A stretch of DNA of 64,000 bases, from assembly GCF_015832195.1 (NCBI RefSeq), contig NC_052028.1:3453501-3517500 (forward strand), written 5' to 3'. Below the pieces are notes generated by a model. It was given only the letters and a program-made list of their open reading frames with translations. It ran no database searches and had not been told where the DNA came from. Both the position numbers and the translations under genes were made by a program. Below are positions 1 through 12,110 of this stretch, in pieces. Within the stretch, counting starts at the first letter, position 1; the number at the start of each line of letters is the position of its first letter. This DNA comes from Motacilla alba alba (taxonomy: Eukaryota > Chordata > Aves > Passeriformes > Motacillidae).

Positions 1-3000
1 AGCAAACAAATAATTTAGTAAGATGCTGAGGAAAAGCTTGTGTGCATGGGCAAAAGACCTGACTGTTGGGCTTTATTAAATGGCCTTTGTTTTTTCACTA
101 TATGTGGAAAATGGATTCAATCTTCCCCTGAGTTACTGGCATTTGTTTGCTCATTGTTTCAGACAGAATCCATAAACTTTTAAACTTGGGCAAGACGTGT
201 AGGATGCATAAATCCTCTGTTGTGGTCAGGGCATTGGGAGAGCACAGGCAATGGCTGTTATGGTTGCATTACATCTTTTCCCACTCTCTCCTAACAGGAA
301 AGTACAGACTGATGATAGATTTCAAAAGTGAATAGTGTTTTTTTCAGTGCTTCAAAATTTAATAACTGGAAAAAGCATCTGAAAACCTGGAACTTCCAGC
401 AGATTTTTCGGGAGGTCATTTTGCAGTATCAGACAAATTTCTTCTATGGTGTAAGTGTGAGCAAAAAGTAGTTCAAGAATCCTGTGATGAAAAACTGATT
501 TACCGGTACATTTTCCTTTTAAAGAGTAATTTAAAGAAGGAGGATCTTATTTTCTTTTGAAGGCTGGAAGTAAAGGAATCATGTTATTGATCAGAGGGTG
601 CTTTCAATTAGGCGCTGTAGTTATGACAGTGGGATCCATCCATCTAGAGACACAGCTGAGTGCTATTTGAATGATTGCAGCAGGAGCAGACATTCTCCAC
701 CTGAGTTTAACCTACAACAAATACAGTCGGTGAAATGCTGCAGCTCCCCGGGCTCTGGAGCCCTGCAGAAACTCCAACCAGCTGAAGCGGGTGTCATTAT
801 TTCACTGTGTGGGCTACAAGCAGATACATTGACTTCACTTTAAATTTGTAATGCAGCTTTAGCTACACTGAGAGTTAATAACCAGCAATTGGCAAAAGCA
901 ATAAATTCTGACCCTTTGCAGAAACTGATGCAGTTTTATAAGCAACCTTTAAAACTGGGCTGTTCCCTTGTTTGTATTTAATTACACATGCATTTAATTT
1001 TGATTGTTAATTTGTGCACGGCTCATTTTCTCTGTTCTATCAATCCCATTCTTGTAAAATAACTGTCAGGTCCAAAGTGCCTGTGTCTCCTTTCCAACCC
1101 CAGTGTGCATCTGCAGTGTGTGGTTGAAACTCGCAAAGACCCAGGGAACAGAGTGAGTCTTGAGTGCTCACTGCTCTCACTTCAGGTGTGAACCCTGGTT
1201 CAGTGTCAGTTTGACTGTGGAAAAAAATAGTGAGCAAGGAGGACCATTGAAATTTATATAACCAAGCCCATCTCCCTTCTCCTAACACACACTTATTTTT
1301 AAAACTTTTGATAATTTGAAACTGCTTGAAATTTCCGTAATTTCTTTCCCTTGGAAGTTGTGATGAAAGTGTCCCATAGAGGAGTTACCCAAATACAGAA
1401 TTAGTCTGAAATTATGTGAGACCATGGATGAAGGTTTGTGACAGAAACCTTGGTGGCAATTTTAGTTTAAGTAGTTCCAGAGTGATTTCCCAGTCCCTGT
1501 CTGTTCAGTTTCATGCTTGCTCCACAGAGTACTGCTCCTGCCATTAAATCCTCCAGCTTATTATAGGAGTGTGTGAAGCAGTCAGTGCATTCAGGATAAA
1601 ATACAGACCATCCTTGCTTTTTGTTTTGGGCTGTTGTTTCTTCCTTACTGGAAAAACATTCAGTTCAACAAGCATAGTTTTGGGGCAGTGGAGTGGGGCT
1701 TAAAATTTAATTTTCACAGAACTTCAGGAGTATTTAAAGGTTAGCACTTGATTTACCTGATGTTATTCAAATCCAGCCTGTACATATCTCCAGAATTATT
1801 TGCACATAGTACACAGACATGTGTGTTTTGACCATACAACTGTCCACTGAAATCTAACATAAAACTTTCAAAATAAATTTCAGATGAAAATTTCCTTTAC
1901 AAATGTAATCTGCAAACTCAAACTAGTTAGCAGATGAATAATCTCAATAAATATGTAGTAAAAATGTGTGATTGAGCAGACAGCTTCACTGTTGGATCAC
2001 ATGGATAAGAACTGATACCCCAAGCACCCCAGGAGCTCTCAAAGTTGTGGAGAAACCGCTGTGATATTGAAGTTCAAAATTTGCTGGAGGTAGTTAATAC
2101 TTCTGCTTTCACTTGTGTCAAAACCCCCTAAACTTGGAAAATTCTCAAATTGCAGAGTTTTTGTTTGCTGTCAACCCTGCAGGGTTTAGGTCAGCCCTTT
2201 CTCTGTCACATTTGTTGGTGTTACTCCCCCTGTGTTTGGGGTAACCAGACACTCCAGCCATCACCTGTCCCACATGGCAACAAGGAAATACCAGCAGTAT
2301 GAAAGGATTAATCTGACCACGACTGGTGGCTTCTGTTTCATTCATGTTCCCGAATTTTCATGTTTCTATCGCTTTATTTTTAACTTTGCCTTTGTGTAAG
2401 TAGACCTGACCCGTGCTGTCCGCAGCCTGCTTGACTGCTTAATTTTCATATTATCAGTTATGATCAACAGATTTTTCCACAGCTATGACCTTATTTTTTC
2501 CCTTCTGTGCAGGGCTAGGAATGTTAAATACTTTGATAGAGGGGAAAAAATGTCCTGATTGGCAGTGGTCTGAGGACTTTCAGCCTTTAAGGGCTACCTT
2601 ACTAACTTGCCAGGGGATAAAAGACCTGGCCTCTTTGCATATTTATTTGCATAAGTACTGTCTTCAAAAATTGCATAAAGTTACAATATTTGATTTAATG
2701 CTAACATCAAAAAATCAATTGAGCTTACAATATTTGCTTTAAACAACACACTATATGAAAACTAGGAAAAGCATATTGCAAGCAAACCTGTAGTGACTTA
2801 CATTGTCTTATCCTTGCTTGAGGGCAGGCAATTATTTATTTTTTTAGCTGCATCTATTTTCTATCAAAATGGTTTAAAGATCTTGAAGGATACACATAAC
2901 AGGAAAACAGTGGCTGCTCTCCATGCACATATCTTGCAGAGCATATCGCATTTTTTGGCGTATGTCTACTGGAGTGCATGGAGACAAGGTGAGATAAATC

Positions 3001-6000
3001 CAAATGTAAAAACAATCTTGCTCTATAACTAGGCAGAGTTAATTCAAATTTACCACTTCCAAACAGAACAGGAGATGACTTTGTGCTCCTGGAAAAATGT
3101 TCAGCCTCTGTAAGCTTTGTATTTTTCCTCAGTACAAATCTGGGATCAATGGAATTTAATGCTTACACCAAATAAGAAGTGACCATGGCCTGATCACTAA
3201 GGAGGCCACATGTCAGTGACACAAATGATGGAACAGTGTCAGTGCAAAGCACAGCTCTTCTGGGCTGCAGCTCTGTGTGCTGTCTGCTGTGGGGCATCAG
3301 CGGGGGAGGCTTCAGTGCCAAGGGAAGAGCAATGACCTAGGCGTGCAAAATGTGAGAACCTGTGATTTTACAGCACACAAGACTGACCCTGGAACACCCC
3401 AGCAACTTTTCTGTAGGTGACAAGAAAAGTGTCAGATAAATGTTGCTCTAGAATTTCCAGTTATGGGAGAGGGAGAGAGATTAAATATTCAGTAGGATTA
3501 TGTAGCATCCCAGGAACCAATAGTTTTAAATACTTGCCTTTGCATGCAGGATACATGTTTGTTCACCATCGTTCCAAGTAGTATTTTGTCCATGTGAGGG
3601 TATTTATGTCTCTTTTGGCATGCATGATGAATTGCATAGGAATGAATCCAGTAAAATTAAATGAAAAATAATATCCATTTTATGGTACCTGTACCACTCA
3701 TTAAAGTATGTCTACTCAATTTAAATTAAAGATATGTGATAAGGCCAGCTTATTAATATTAATGTTAAGTCATCTGGGTAGAATTTTTCAATAAGATATT
3801 TCTTATTAAAATGTGTAATATCATAAAAAAAAAAAGTAAAATTATCATCTCTGTGAAAATGTTACCTATTTCACTACAGAAGGGGAAATCATGATGCAAC
3901 TTCATGGGGTTTAAGCAGTATGAGCATGCCAAATGATATCTCCAGTCTGGCAAAATTAAGGGGCAGCTCAAGGAGAATTCCTCACACCTGAGCTAAACAG
4001 GGCTGTTCACAGCTGTGGCAGGCCCAGGGGACCCCTACAAAGCAACAGACAACAAGAGTGAATAAATATCGACCTCCTCATAATTTCTTCTTCTGTGCAA
4101 GAATTGTGTTAAACTGGTTTGGGTGTTTTAAATAACAATAAGACTAATTAGAGATCTCCCTGCTTGGGATGCAGTGAAGTGCAGGTACGTCATATGCACA
4201 CAACAGTTGAAGTCAAGTTAGGTGATGGCTTTATCAGCATTAAATAGCCAGGTTCCCAGCTGACAAGGGAAAAAGATATCCCTCCACCTTCTTTGAACTT
4301 CTTGCATTCTTAACATTCCTTCCATAAATCATTTAATAGCTGCCCTATTCATAGGAAAATGCATTGCTGAAGTTAAACAGTGGTTTTTCTCCTTCCACTC
4401 TCATTGGAGAGAAGCATAATAAATTATGCCTGATTTGCATGCAAGTTTGCATACACGAAGCTCTTGTCATGAACTAGCAAACAATAAGCTGCTCGTGTCA
4501 GAACACATTGTACAAACAGCAGCATCAAATAGCTACTGAGCTGTATTATTACCCTGCTGTGCTGTGCTACTGAGACTTCTCCACACAAATCCACAGCTCT
4601 GCAAAGGCAACAGAGGGGATAAATTGAGCAGCTTTGTGCCTGTCATTGTGCTGCAGTCCAAATAACCTCCACTGCTTTGTGGGACATCCTGACTCCAGGG
4701 AAGTTCTGAGGCCCTGATGAACCTGTGTGCAGAATGTATAAAAAAGTTTCCCTGATGACACAAGCCAGTTTTCCATGTGGTGCCTGGAAGCTTCCATCGT
4801 TCAGGTACTGGGCAATGCACAATCAGTTTCTCTGTGTTATGCTGCCATGCAAGTATCAGCATTACACTATGGGCAGGTCGCTCCTGCAGCTGAGGGCTCT
4901 GCAGGGATGAAGTGTGTTACTGATCCAGCTGTCAGAGGTCACCCTCACACAATTTTAAACACTGGCAAAAACTCTCCTGATGTACCATGGAGTTACAGCA
5001 GAGCTTCTGACAGCTCCTCATGCAGAGTTTGATGCTAACACCTGTTACTGCCTGCCTACCTTACTTACCTTCTGGAATCTGCCAGAGGAACAGAAGCAAG
5101 GGGAACTAATTAGTGGAACTCATCACTGGTAATGAGGAGGCAGCAGGACAGATCTGCAAAGGATTGAATGAGAGGAGTTGGAGCAGTTCAGGGCAGTTAC
5201 AGAATCAAAATATGCCTAACATGAAGAATACTGCTGGCTGTCACATGGTGAAAGCACTTTTTAGAAGACTGGAATGGCTACTTTTAGAGTTGCCTCAACT
5301 TGGCACCTTCCTTCTTAAAGAGCAAAGCATATCATATGCTGCACAAGGGCAAAGCCACTGTGCAATGACATTAGCAGAGGAACACTTTTAGGATTTAAAA
5401 AGAATCAATACCATGCTGAGGTAAAGCACAATTTGTATTGCAATTTAGCTAACGCAAGACATGTAAAACTTCATTTTAGAGAGGTATTCTGAAAATGAAT
5501 TTGCACAGAGTATCAGCGGGCAGGATATTGGGCAAATGCACTTAGGAAGGGTTGTTTTGATAGATCACCGTCTTTACTCCCTTAGAACTAGACTTGCAGC
5601 ATAAATAAGAAAAACTGAAGTGTCTTTCTGTCCAGAGAATGACAGCTCTGCAGGTTTCTAGCCCATGGCAAGCACCAGCTGAGGTGTATTTAACAGCAAT
5701 ACCTCCAGGACTACAGCAACACAGTCTTGCATCTGTCAGCACTTAAACAGGGAAAGCTACAGGGTCCAAGTGTACAGCAGGCTTTTGGTTCATAGCTCAC
5801 ACATCCAGAGGTGTGGTACTTAGGCAAAAAAATTACACAGGTCTGGGGCAGCTCTTTCTAAAATCCTTAAGAAAGAGTTGTAAGGATTGCTGCAAAGTGC
5901 TACAAACTGGAAGTGTTAGGAATTGGCAAGGCTACTAGGAAGAAGTTAGCGGTTTTCCTCCCTTGGGAATGCTTTCACATGAAGCAACAAAGCAACTATT

Positions 6001-8942
6001 GACACTACTAAACAGTGAAGAGTTTCATCAAGTATTCCCTCATGGGAGAAAGTTAGTGCATTGTAATTCAGAGTCAATCTGGCAAAGACCCCACTGCTGT
6101 TTATGGGAGAAGTAAATACTGTGAGGCCTGAAATGTGATTTTCCTGTACAGGGGATATCTGTGCCACCCCTCTTGGTGTCATCTTTGAACCAGCTGTAAC
6201 ATCTAAGCTCTCATCACTTTATCATCTGGAAGCTCAGGCATTCAGAATCTTGCAGTTAAACCCAAATCTTTGAACCTTGTGGTTTAAATGTCTTGAATTG
6301 TAGATGGGGCTCCAGTGGGACTGCTGGGGCACAAAGGACCTCAGCTAAACAGAACCTGTTACTGCAGGACTGCAGGCTTGCAGCTGATCCCATGACGAGG
6401 TGGAACAACCCTGGCAGTGGTACAAGGGATCTGTGTGCCCAGACCTCTGCTGTGAACCCCAAATCTCTCCTGTCCCTGGCTCTAGAGCCAGGGCTGAAGA
6501 GTCACAGACTCTATAGATCAGGGAAGCTGTGGAGTGAGAACCCAGGGAAAGTGTTTCTAATGGGATCAGTGACAGTGAAGCTGCCCCAGGGATTCAGCAG
6601 CAATATACCTCAGACTTACATAGGAACTTGTTACTCATTAATCATTAGTCAAGACACACTGCCTGCCAGTGAAAGCTTCTAATATTTGCAGTTCTGCTGT
6701 GGTACAAAAGGAAAGCAAGTAATAACCTACTCTGGCACTTTAGGGCTGGATGTATTTGTGGGGAGATAGGAGCAGCCTGTAAGGGTTAACATTTAAACCA
6801 GGGACAAATAATTGCAGAGTCATGAAACACGGTGGTATGTGAAGACAGCTGTATCTCAACATAAAACACACTCAGAGAATGAAATAATCAATCAAGATTC
6901 TTAACAGGGAAAACTATTCAGAGTTCTTGGAGCCCAGATTCTCTTTTTTAGCAGTTTAGTAAATACATTTATTAATCACACTATAGGTCTATAAATATCA
7001 GTGATATTTTAAATATATCTTATTTACGCGTCCAACGTTAGTGGCTTCTTAAATTGCATACTTAAAAACAAACAAACAAAATAATAGGCAAAAAAATTCC
7101 CTAAAACCCAGATGCTCTTTCATCCAAAACACTTACACTGATCATGTTGGTCAAATTCAGGAAGGGAAGCATTACCTGTGACACAGCAGTGCTGCTGCTC
7201 ATACAAGAATAGCTGCTAAGTTTCCCTGCAGCTGCTTCAGTGATGTGCAGGAGCTCCAGGAATGAATTGACATGACTGCTTACCTAAACCAGTTCTCTCT
7301 GAAAAACACAAAATACAGACAAAGATTTGTTTCATTACAAAGTAGTTCTGTTTGGAGGAGAAACAGGATTACAATGCATGCAATCATCTTTGCACTCCTC
7401 CTTGAAGAGCAGCTCCTCCAGGTGAGCTGACGTGCCAAGCCAGCTCAGTGGCTGCAGGGGAACCAATTCCTTGGTGCTCAGGGAGGACAGTGGAGAACAA
7501 ACCTTTGTCTGTGAGCTGGAATTTTGGCAGCACTTGCTCAGCGTGCAAAAGCCAAACGTGGTATTGTGTTGACAGCATCTGGGAAGCAATGAGGCACAAG
7601 CTTGTTTTTATGCACACCTCTATGGAATTCCTGTTATTGTCTGGGATTGGGCATTAGGAGAGTCAAACAAAGTGCAGAGTGACAAAGGAGTTGCTTTTTA
7701 CTGTCTTCTGTCACTTAGCAATGTCATTCTTCTTTATTTTTCACCTTTCCCCCCCTGCCACTTTTAGTCTCCAAGTTCATAATGGAACATTTTCCATTTC
7801 AGCCCTAAAGAATACAATTCCTCTGAGTTTGTGGACCATATATTCTACAGGATCTGTATTTCTGGGCAATTTGTGGCATGTCTGCTGAATCCAAGGCATA
7901 AGCACAGTGACTGAAGACATTTCTCAGTTTTAACATGAACAAATCTCTATGACAAATGCTGCCACTGCAGAGTTGCAGGGCATCTTGCAGCCCACCCAGC
8001 AGGCTGAGATTCTGCAAGGGTTGGAAGATTCTGAGGGCAGCAGTTACAGCTCAGGTCTCAGCACGTGTCTGGCTTGAGTGAAACTTGCAGTGATGGCACA
8101 AGGACACCACCAGAATGGCATTTTCTTTTTTTATTGAACAAAGGTGTCGGTGGTGTAGGTAGGCTTCAACTCCCAAGTGGCAATTTATTATAGCAGATCT
8201 AAAACTAGGAAAAGTCAGAGCAACCTCAAGATAGTGAAAAACTTGAATCATAAAAGAAATTAAATAGTAAATAAGAATGCAGGAAAATTGCAGTCATATT
8301 GGCTAATTGACAGGTGAAAACAGTCTGCTTTCTGAAATTTAAATGATTGGCACCACTTTACTCCAGCAGGGAAACTCCAAGGATAATTTTTATTCAGTGA
8401 TAATATTTTGCATAATAGCAGCCATTTATATTTGCCAGGCATGCAAATGCTGATGGCCTGGACATGTCCTCTCAGCATCTGACCTTCTGCTACCGTTACC
8501 CTGCTCTTCCTCACACAAATTGCTCAAGTCACACAGGTAAGGAGACTTTTAGAAGCTTGAGCAGTGCAGTACAATCAAACACAAGTACACAATCTTCTCT
8601 ACAAATGCTTTATTAAAAATGCTTCTGGGGTTATCCAATTTGAGATATTACTCTACATGAATGTGGAACTCGAGTCAAGTCTTGGTTTAAAAAAACTTCA
8701 TCTATATTTTGAAATGTTTGTTGCTGCAGTAGAGTGTAGGAAAAATAAGAATTATTTCTAATTACACAAGGATGAACAGCGTGGACTTTTACAAAATGAA
8801 AAAAATACAGTACAGAGACTTTTTACAATATCTGCAGTTGATACTCTGAAAGATCCAGCCTTTGAAACTGAAATTCAGAGACAGTTAAACTTCTTACCTC
8901 CCTTTTCTTCTTCCCTCACCTCCCACTCCAGTATTCAAACCC
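1..8942. other. Gene-free flank downstream of FOXI1
   Basis: I see no exon with coding character, splice-site pairing or recognisable homology on either strand. The open frames are short (at most about 130 codons), overlap each other on both strands and lack any family motif. In human the next genes beyond FOXI1 are C5orf58 and LCP2. I looked for the LCP2 SH2 domain and did not find it, so LCP2 should lie left of base 1 if synteny holds. The one stretch that stands out is the motif cluster near 4.41-4.45 kb, listed separately. Confidence 0.6.
4414..4452. promoter_or_regulatory. Homeodomain/POU-like motif cluster
   Basis: A perfect inverted repeat with 7-nt arms and a 2-nt centre (gcataat / attatgc) occupies 4414-4429 and contains ATTA cores. 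It is followed by the octamer ATTTGCAT at 4433-4440 and two octamer-like words (ATGCAAGT at 4439-4446, GTTTGCAT at 4445-4452). Such packing is typical of homeodomain/POU-bound regulatory DNA. That it acts on FOXI1, about 5 kb away, is inference. Confidence 0.25.
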
Positions 8943-8948
8943 TTTATT
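8943..8948 (-). terminator. FOXI1: Candidate FOXI1 polyadenylation signal
   Basis: The forward sequence TTTATT reads AATAAA on the minus strand. It is the first canonical hexamer I find after the FOXI1 stop codon at 9808, giving a 3' UTR of about 0.86 kb, which is reasonable for a FOXI1 mRNA. The call rests on position only. Confidence 0.4.
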
Positions 8949-9807
8949 CAGTAGAAATAATTCACATAGAAAGTTAAGATATAACAAATAAATGTGTTTT
9001 CTTAGAAAAAAAAACATGTCTTAAACATATATATTTATATATGCAGGACAGATCCTGTTTCCCTTATGTGGTTAGATTTACATGTGTAAGGAATAAAATT
9101 GACCCTGTTATTAGAATTGAAAACACAAAGATCCAACAGCAAGACAATTCCAGTGTATTTTGTTGTGCTTCCCTGCAGCTTGAAAATTCCTGTTGTGTCC
9201 ATGATGCTGTCAGTTTGCTGCACAGCCACATTCCCCGTGGGACTGGAAGGGGATCAAGCTTTAGACAAGGTCTGCACTGGCATGAGAGAAAGCCAAAGGC
9301 AGCACTCACCATTCAAGTGTTGGTTGTTACTATACAGTGGTTTTTATCATGGATTCTGCAGTGTTCAGGAGAGCTTTGGCCAAATAAGAACTTGCTGAAC
9401 ATTTAGTACAGGCAGCCTATACCTGAAGACAGGATATTTAAAGGTACCACCACATTTCTGTTGTCACTTTAAAAAGCACAGCAATGTTAATGCCATGCCA
9501 GAAAGAGCCTCTTCCCTAAGGCAAGCTGTAACTTCTCAAGGACTTCTGTAGAGAACCCTGGTTGGCAGCAGTACAAGCAATGTCTGAGGAGACCTTTTTA
9601 CTATTCTTCCTCTTGGGATCCCTGATTTTCCACGTGCAGCTGCCAAATGTGGAGTGTTTGTGATTTCAGTATAATGGGCAACAAGTTTGTGGCTGTCGGG
9701 AGGAGGATGCAGTGTGGCCCTAGAGACAAGAGGCTAATGCTAATCACCTGCCCATGGATCGTTTCCTCTCATAAATAACTATCCTTTAGTGTCCTAGAAT
9801 CCTTCAT

Positions 9808-10361
9808 TTAAACCTCTGTCCCTTCCCTGGAGTACAGGGTGCTGTTTGTGCTGAGGCTGCTGTAAAAATGGGTGTTAAACTGGTTGAGCACTGGGTTGCT
9901 GTGGCCTAGGTGACTGGAAGGCATGGAATTGGACCAGTCTCCCACACCATGGCTGGGAATACTGGAGAGTGGGGTGTAGGAATTGAAGCCTACCATGTTC
10001 TGCCCCATTTTGTCAATGGGCTCAGAGCTGAGTCCCACGGGCCCGGAGCGGCTCCCCGAGTTGGAGCCGTGGACGTAGGCGGTCATGCTGGAGAGGAAGT
10101 TACTGAGGCAGGGGCTGCTGGAGGAGGGAGGAGGAGATCCTTTCTCAGGGGAATTGTCAGTCCCAGGTGATGAGTTTTCCAAGATCTCCTGATGCTCTGC
10201 AGCTTTGGGGCTGCCTGTCAGGGTACTGTCCTCGGATTTCTCTGATGCAAGAGCAGCAGCATTGGCCTCAATGTCAGACTTTCTCTTCCGCTTCCTGCGA
10301 AAGTTTCCATTGTCAAACATCTTCTCACAGTTTGGGTCCAGAGTCCAGTAATTCCCTTTTC
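9808..10361 (-). CDS. FOXI1: FOXI1 exon 2
   Basis: Exon 2 begins after a ggacag acceptor with GA, completing Gly192. It encodes the rest of the forkhead domain ([15 protein letters not shown]), the basic cluster RRKRKRK and a transactivation tail rich in Ser, Pro and Asn. That tail keeps the family blocks [22 protein letters not shown] and the end SREGTEV. It encodes 183 residues before the stop at 9808-9810. The preceding intron is about 1.0 kb (10362-11363) and shows no other feature. Confidence 0.95.
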
Positions 10362-11937
10362 CTGTCCAAGGAAATAAACCCACAGTTTTAGTTTAAAAAT
10401 ATGCACACAAACAAAAAACCCATCCATTTAGGGCTTTACAGTGCTTCTCTCATTTCCCAGAAACAGAACAATTGCATGAGAAATACACATGTATTTTTAG
10501 TCACCCAAAAATACAAATCTGTCGAATTCAGAAAAAGGGTTTAAAGTTCTGGTTCTACCCCTTAGTCCTGACTCTTTACACAGGCAAAAATACAAGTGGA
10601 GTCACTTGGAGGGCTTTTTGTTTTGTTTTCTTGGTGAGGGAAGGAGGTTTTCAATACACAGCTGGTCTTCTGAATTTATGGCAGAGAGTAATCAAATCTC
10701 ACACTGGGATCCCACTCCAAATTCAGTGGGGTAGCATAGGTTTCTAACAAGATAGAGCTAGACTTTTGGCCCTCTTCTGCAGAATAATTTCAATGAGTTT
10801 TTAATATTCTCCATGATTCTTAACAGCTATTGATAGGAAGCCATGAATAAAGGAATATCTGACAGCCTACCAGCCAAGAGATTGGTAATGGCAGAGGTGT
10901 TATTCCAAGGAAAACAAATTGAAAAAAACAAAATAAAAGCAGCCTGCTCTCCTCTTGAGAATTAATGCTGACTCCCCAAAGCCCTTGGATTTCTTCGACA
11001 AATCCCTTTCCCTTGAATTCCCAGTTAAGTTTGCCACAAGTCATGCATTACACCAAATGGGTCATGAGTGTGCCTTGCCCAGTTAAATGTTCCTGTGTGT
11101 GCTGAGTCTCATGCTCAGCTCATTGATCCATTCTCAGGAGGACCCAGGGCAGGAGAGAATTCCCTTCCCTGCAGAGATCTCACAGCAGCACTGATTCACA
11201 CCTCAGCTGTGCACAGCTGCTTTTCAGTTCAGCCTTTTGAAAATAAAGTGCTGCTGTGTCTATGTCCTGTATCTGGGCTACTATGTCTCTTCACAGTGCA
11301 CTAGGTATGTTAAAATTCATCAAGTTTAATGAGAGGTGGGGGAAAAGAGGAAGAGGGCTATACCTGGGTCATCTTCATCTCGAGGCACCTTCTTGAAGCA
11401 GTCGTTGAGAGACAAGTTGTGCCGTATGGAATTCTGCCAGCCAGCTTTGCTTTTGTTGTAGAACGGGAAGTTGTCAGCCACGTACTGGTAGATCTGGCTC
11501 AGAGTCAGCCTCTTGTCAGGTGCCCCGTGGATGGCCATGGCAATGAGGGCAGAGTAGGAGTAAGGTGGTCTCACCAACTTCATGAGCTCCTCTTGGGATG
11601 GGAGGGGAAGCCAGCCAAGGTCAGCTCCTCCCAAGCCGTGCACGTTGGGCAAGAGCTGCCTCTGCATCCCGTACGACTGCGGGATGAAGGGGCTGGCGTT
11701 GGATCCTGGCAGGTACGGTGGGGGGGTGATGGAAGGTCCATTTAGCCAGAGGTATGGATTGGGAGTGCTGCTGTAATCTGTGGTCTCAAAGGTGCTCGGC
11801 CGCTGGGGACTCGGGATGTTCTGCGGGTGGAAGAAGTTCTCGTAGTAGATATTCATCTCCGGAGGCTCTTGGCCGATGTTTGGGAACTGTGGGCTGCAGC
11901 GTGGAGGGGAGTGCGATGGTGGCTCAAAGAAGCTCAT
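9808..11937 (-). CDS. FOXI1: FOXI1, forkhead box I1 transcription factor (two exons, complete)
   Basis: FOXI1 is a nuclear winged-helix activator. In vertebrates it specifies acid-base and ion-transporting cells (inner-ear, kidney intercalated and epididymal cells, airway ionocytes) and drives V-ATPase subunit and pendrin genes. Joining 11937-11364 to 10361-9808 gives 375 residues, close to the 378 of human FOXI1. The N-terminus carries the family blocks [19 protein letters not shown] and YYENFFHPQ. The forkhead domain spans about residues 122-219, with recognition-helix sequence [18 protein letters not shown], wing residues [16 protein letters not shown] and the basic nuclear-localisation run RRKRKRK. 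A serine/proline-rich segment follows, and the protein ends REGTEV as in human. The start ATG has A at -3 and opens with MSFFEPP. Neighbouring DOCK2 on the same strand supports FOXI1 over FOXI2 or FOXI3. Confidence 0.96.
11364..11937 (-). CDS. FOXI1: FOXI1 exon 1
   Basis: Exon 1 encodes residues 1-191 plus the first base of codon 192. It holds the N-terminal regulatory region and the forkhead domain through the recognition helix to the PRDEDDP block. The donor is gtatag directly after CCA G (phase 1). The intron lies inside the forkhead domain just before wing 2, the usual position in FOXI genes. I saw no frameshift or internal stop. Confidence 0.95.
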
Positions 11938-12110
11938 GCTCTAACCCAGGCAGCTGCTGAGCTGTGACACACCTGTGCTAGTGCTCCTTTCCCGGGACAG
12001 GTGCATCACCTGTGCCCTTCCCTAGGTACTTATGCACCTGTAAATGTTTCAGCCTGTGCTGCAGGCTCCTCCCCGCAGCCCTGAGTGGCTGCAGATGAGG
12101 ACGATATCCT
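11938..12110 (-). promoter_or_regulatory. FOXI1: FOXI1 proximal promoter with four CAGGTG E-boxes
   Basis: This is the sequence directly upstream of the FOXI1 start codon. It carries CACCTG/CAGGTG hexamers at 11970-11975, 11998-12003, 12007-12012 and 12035-12040, plus CAGCTG at 11951-11956. The inner pair forms a palindrome (ACAGGTG, 3-nt centre CAT, CACCTGT; 11997-12013). A weak TATA-like word (GCATAAGTA in gene orientation) lies near 12025-12035. The transcription start cannot be fixed from sequence, so promoter status is inferred from position and motif density. Confidence 0.5.

Noticed and set aside
11329..11745. 138-codon plus-strand frame opposite FOXI1 exon 1
   Set aside because: It is the antisense shadow of the highly conserved forkhead coding sequence.
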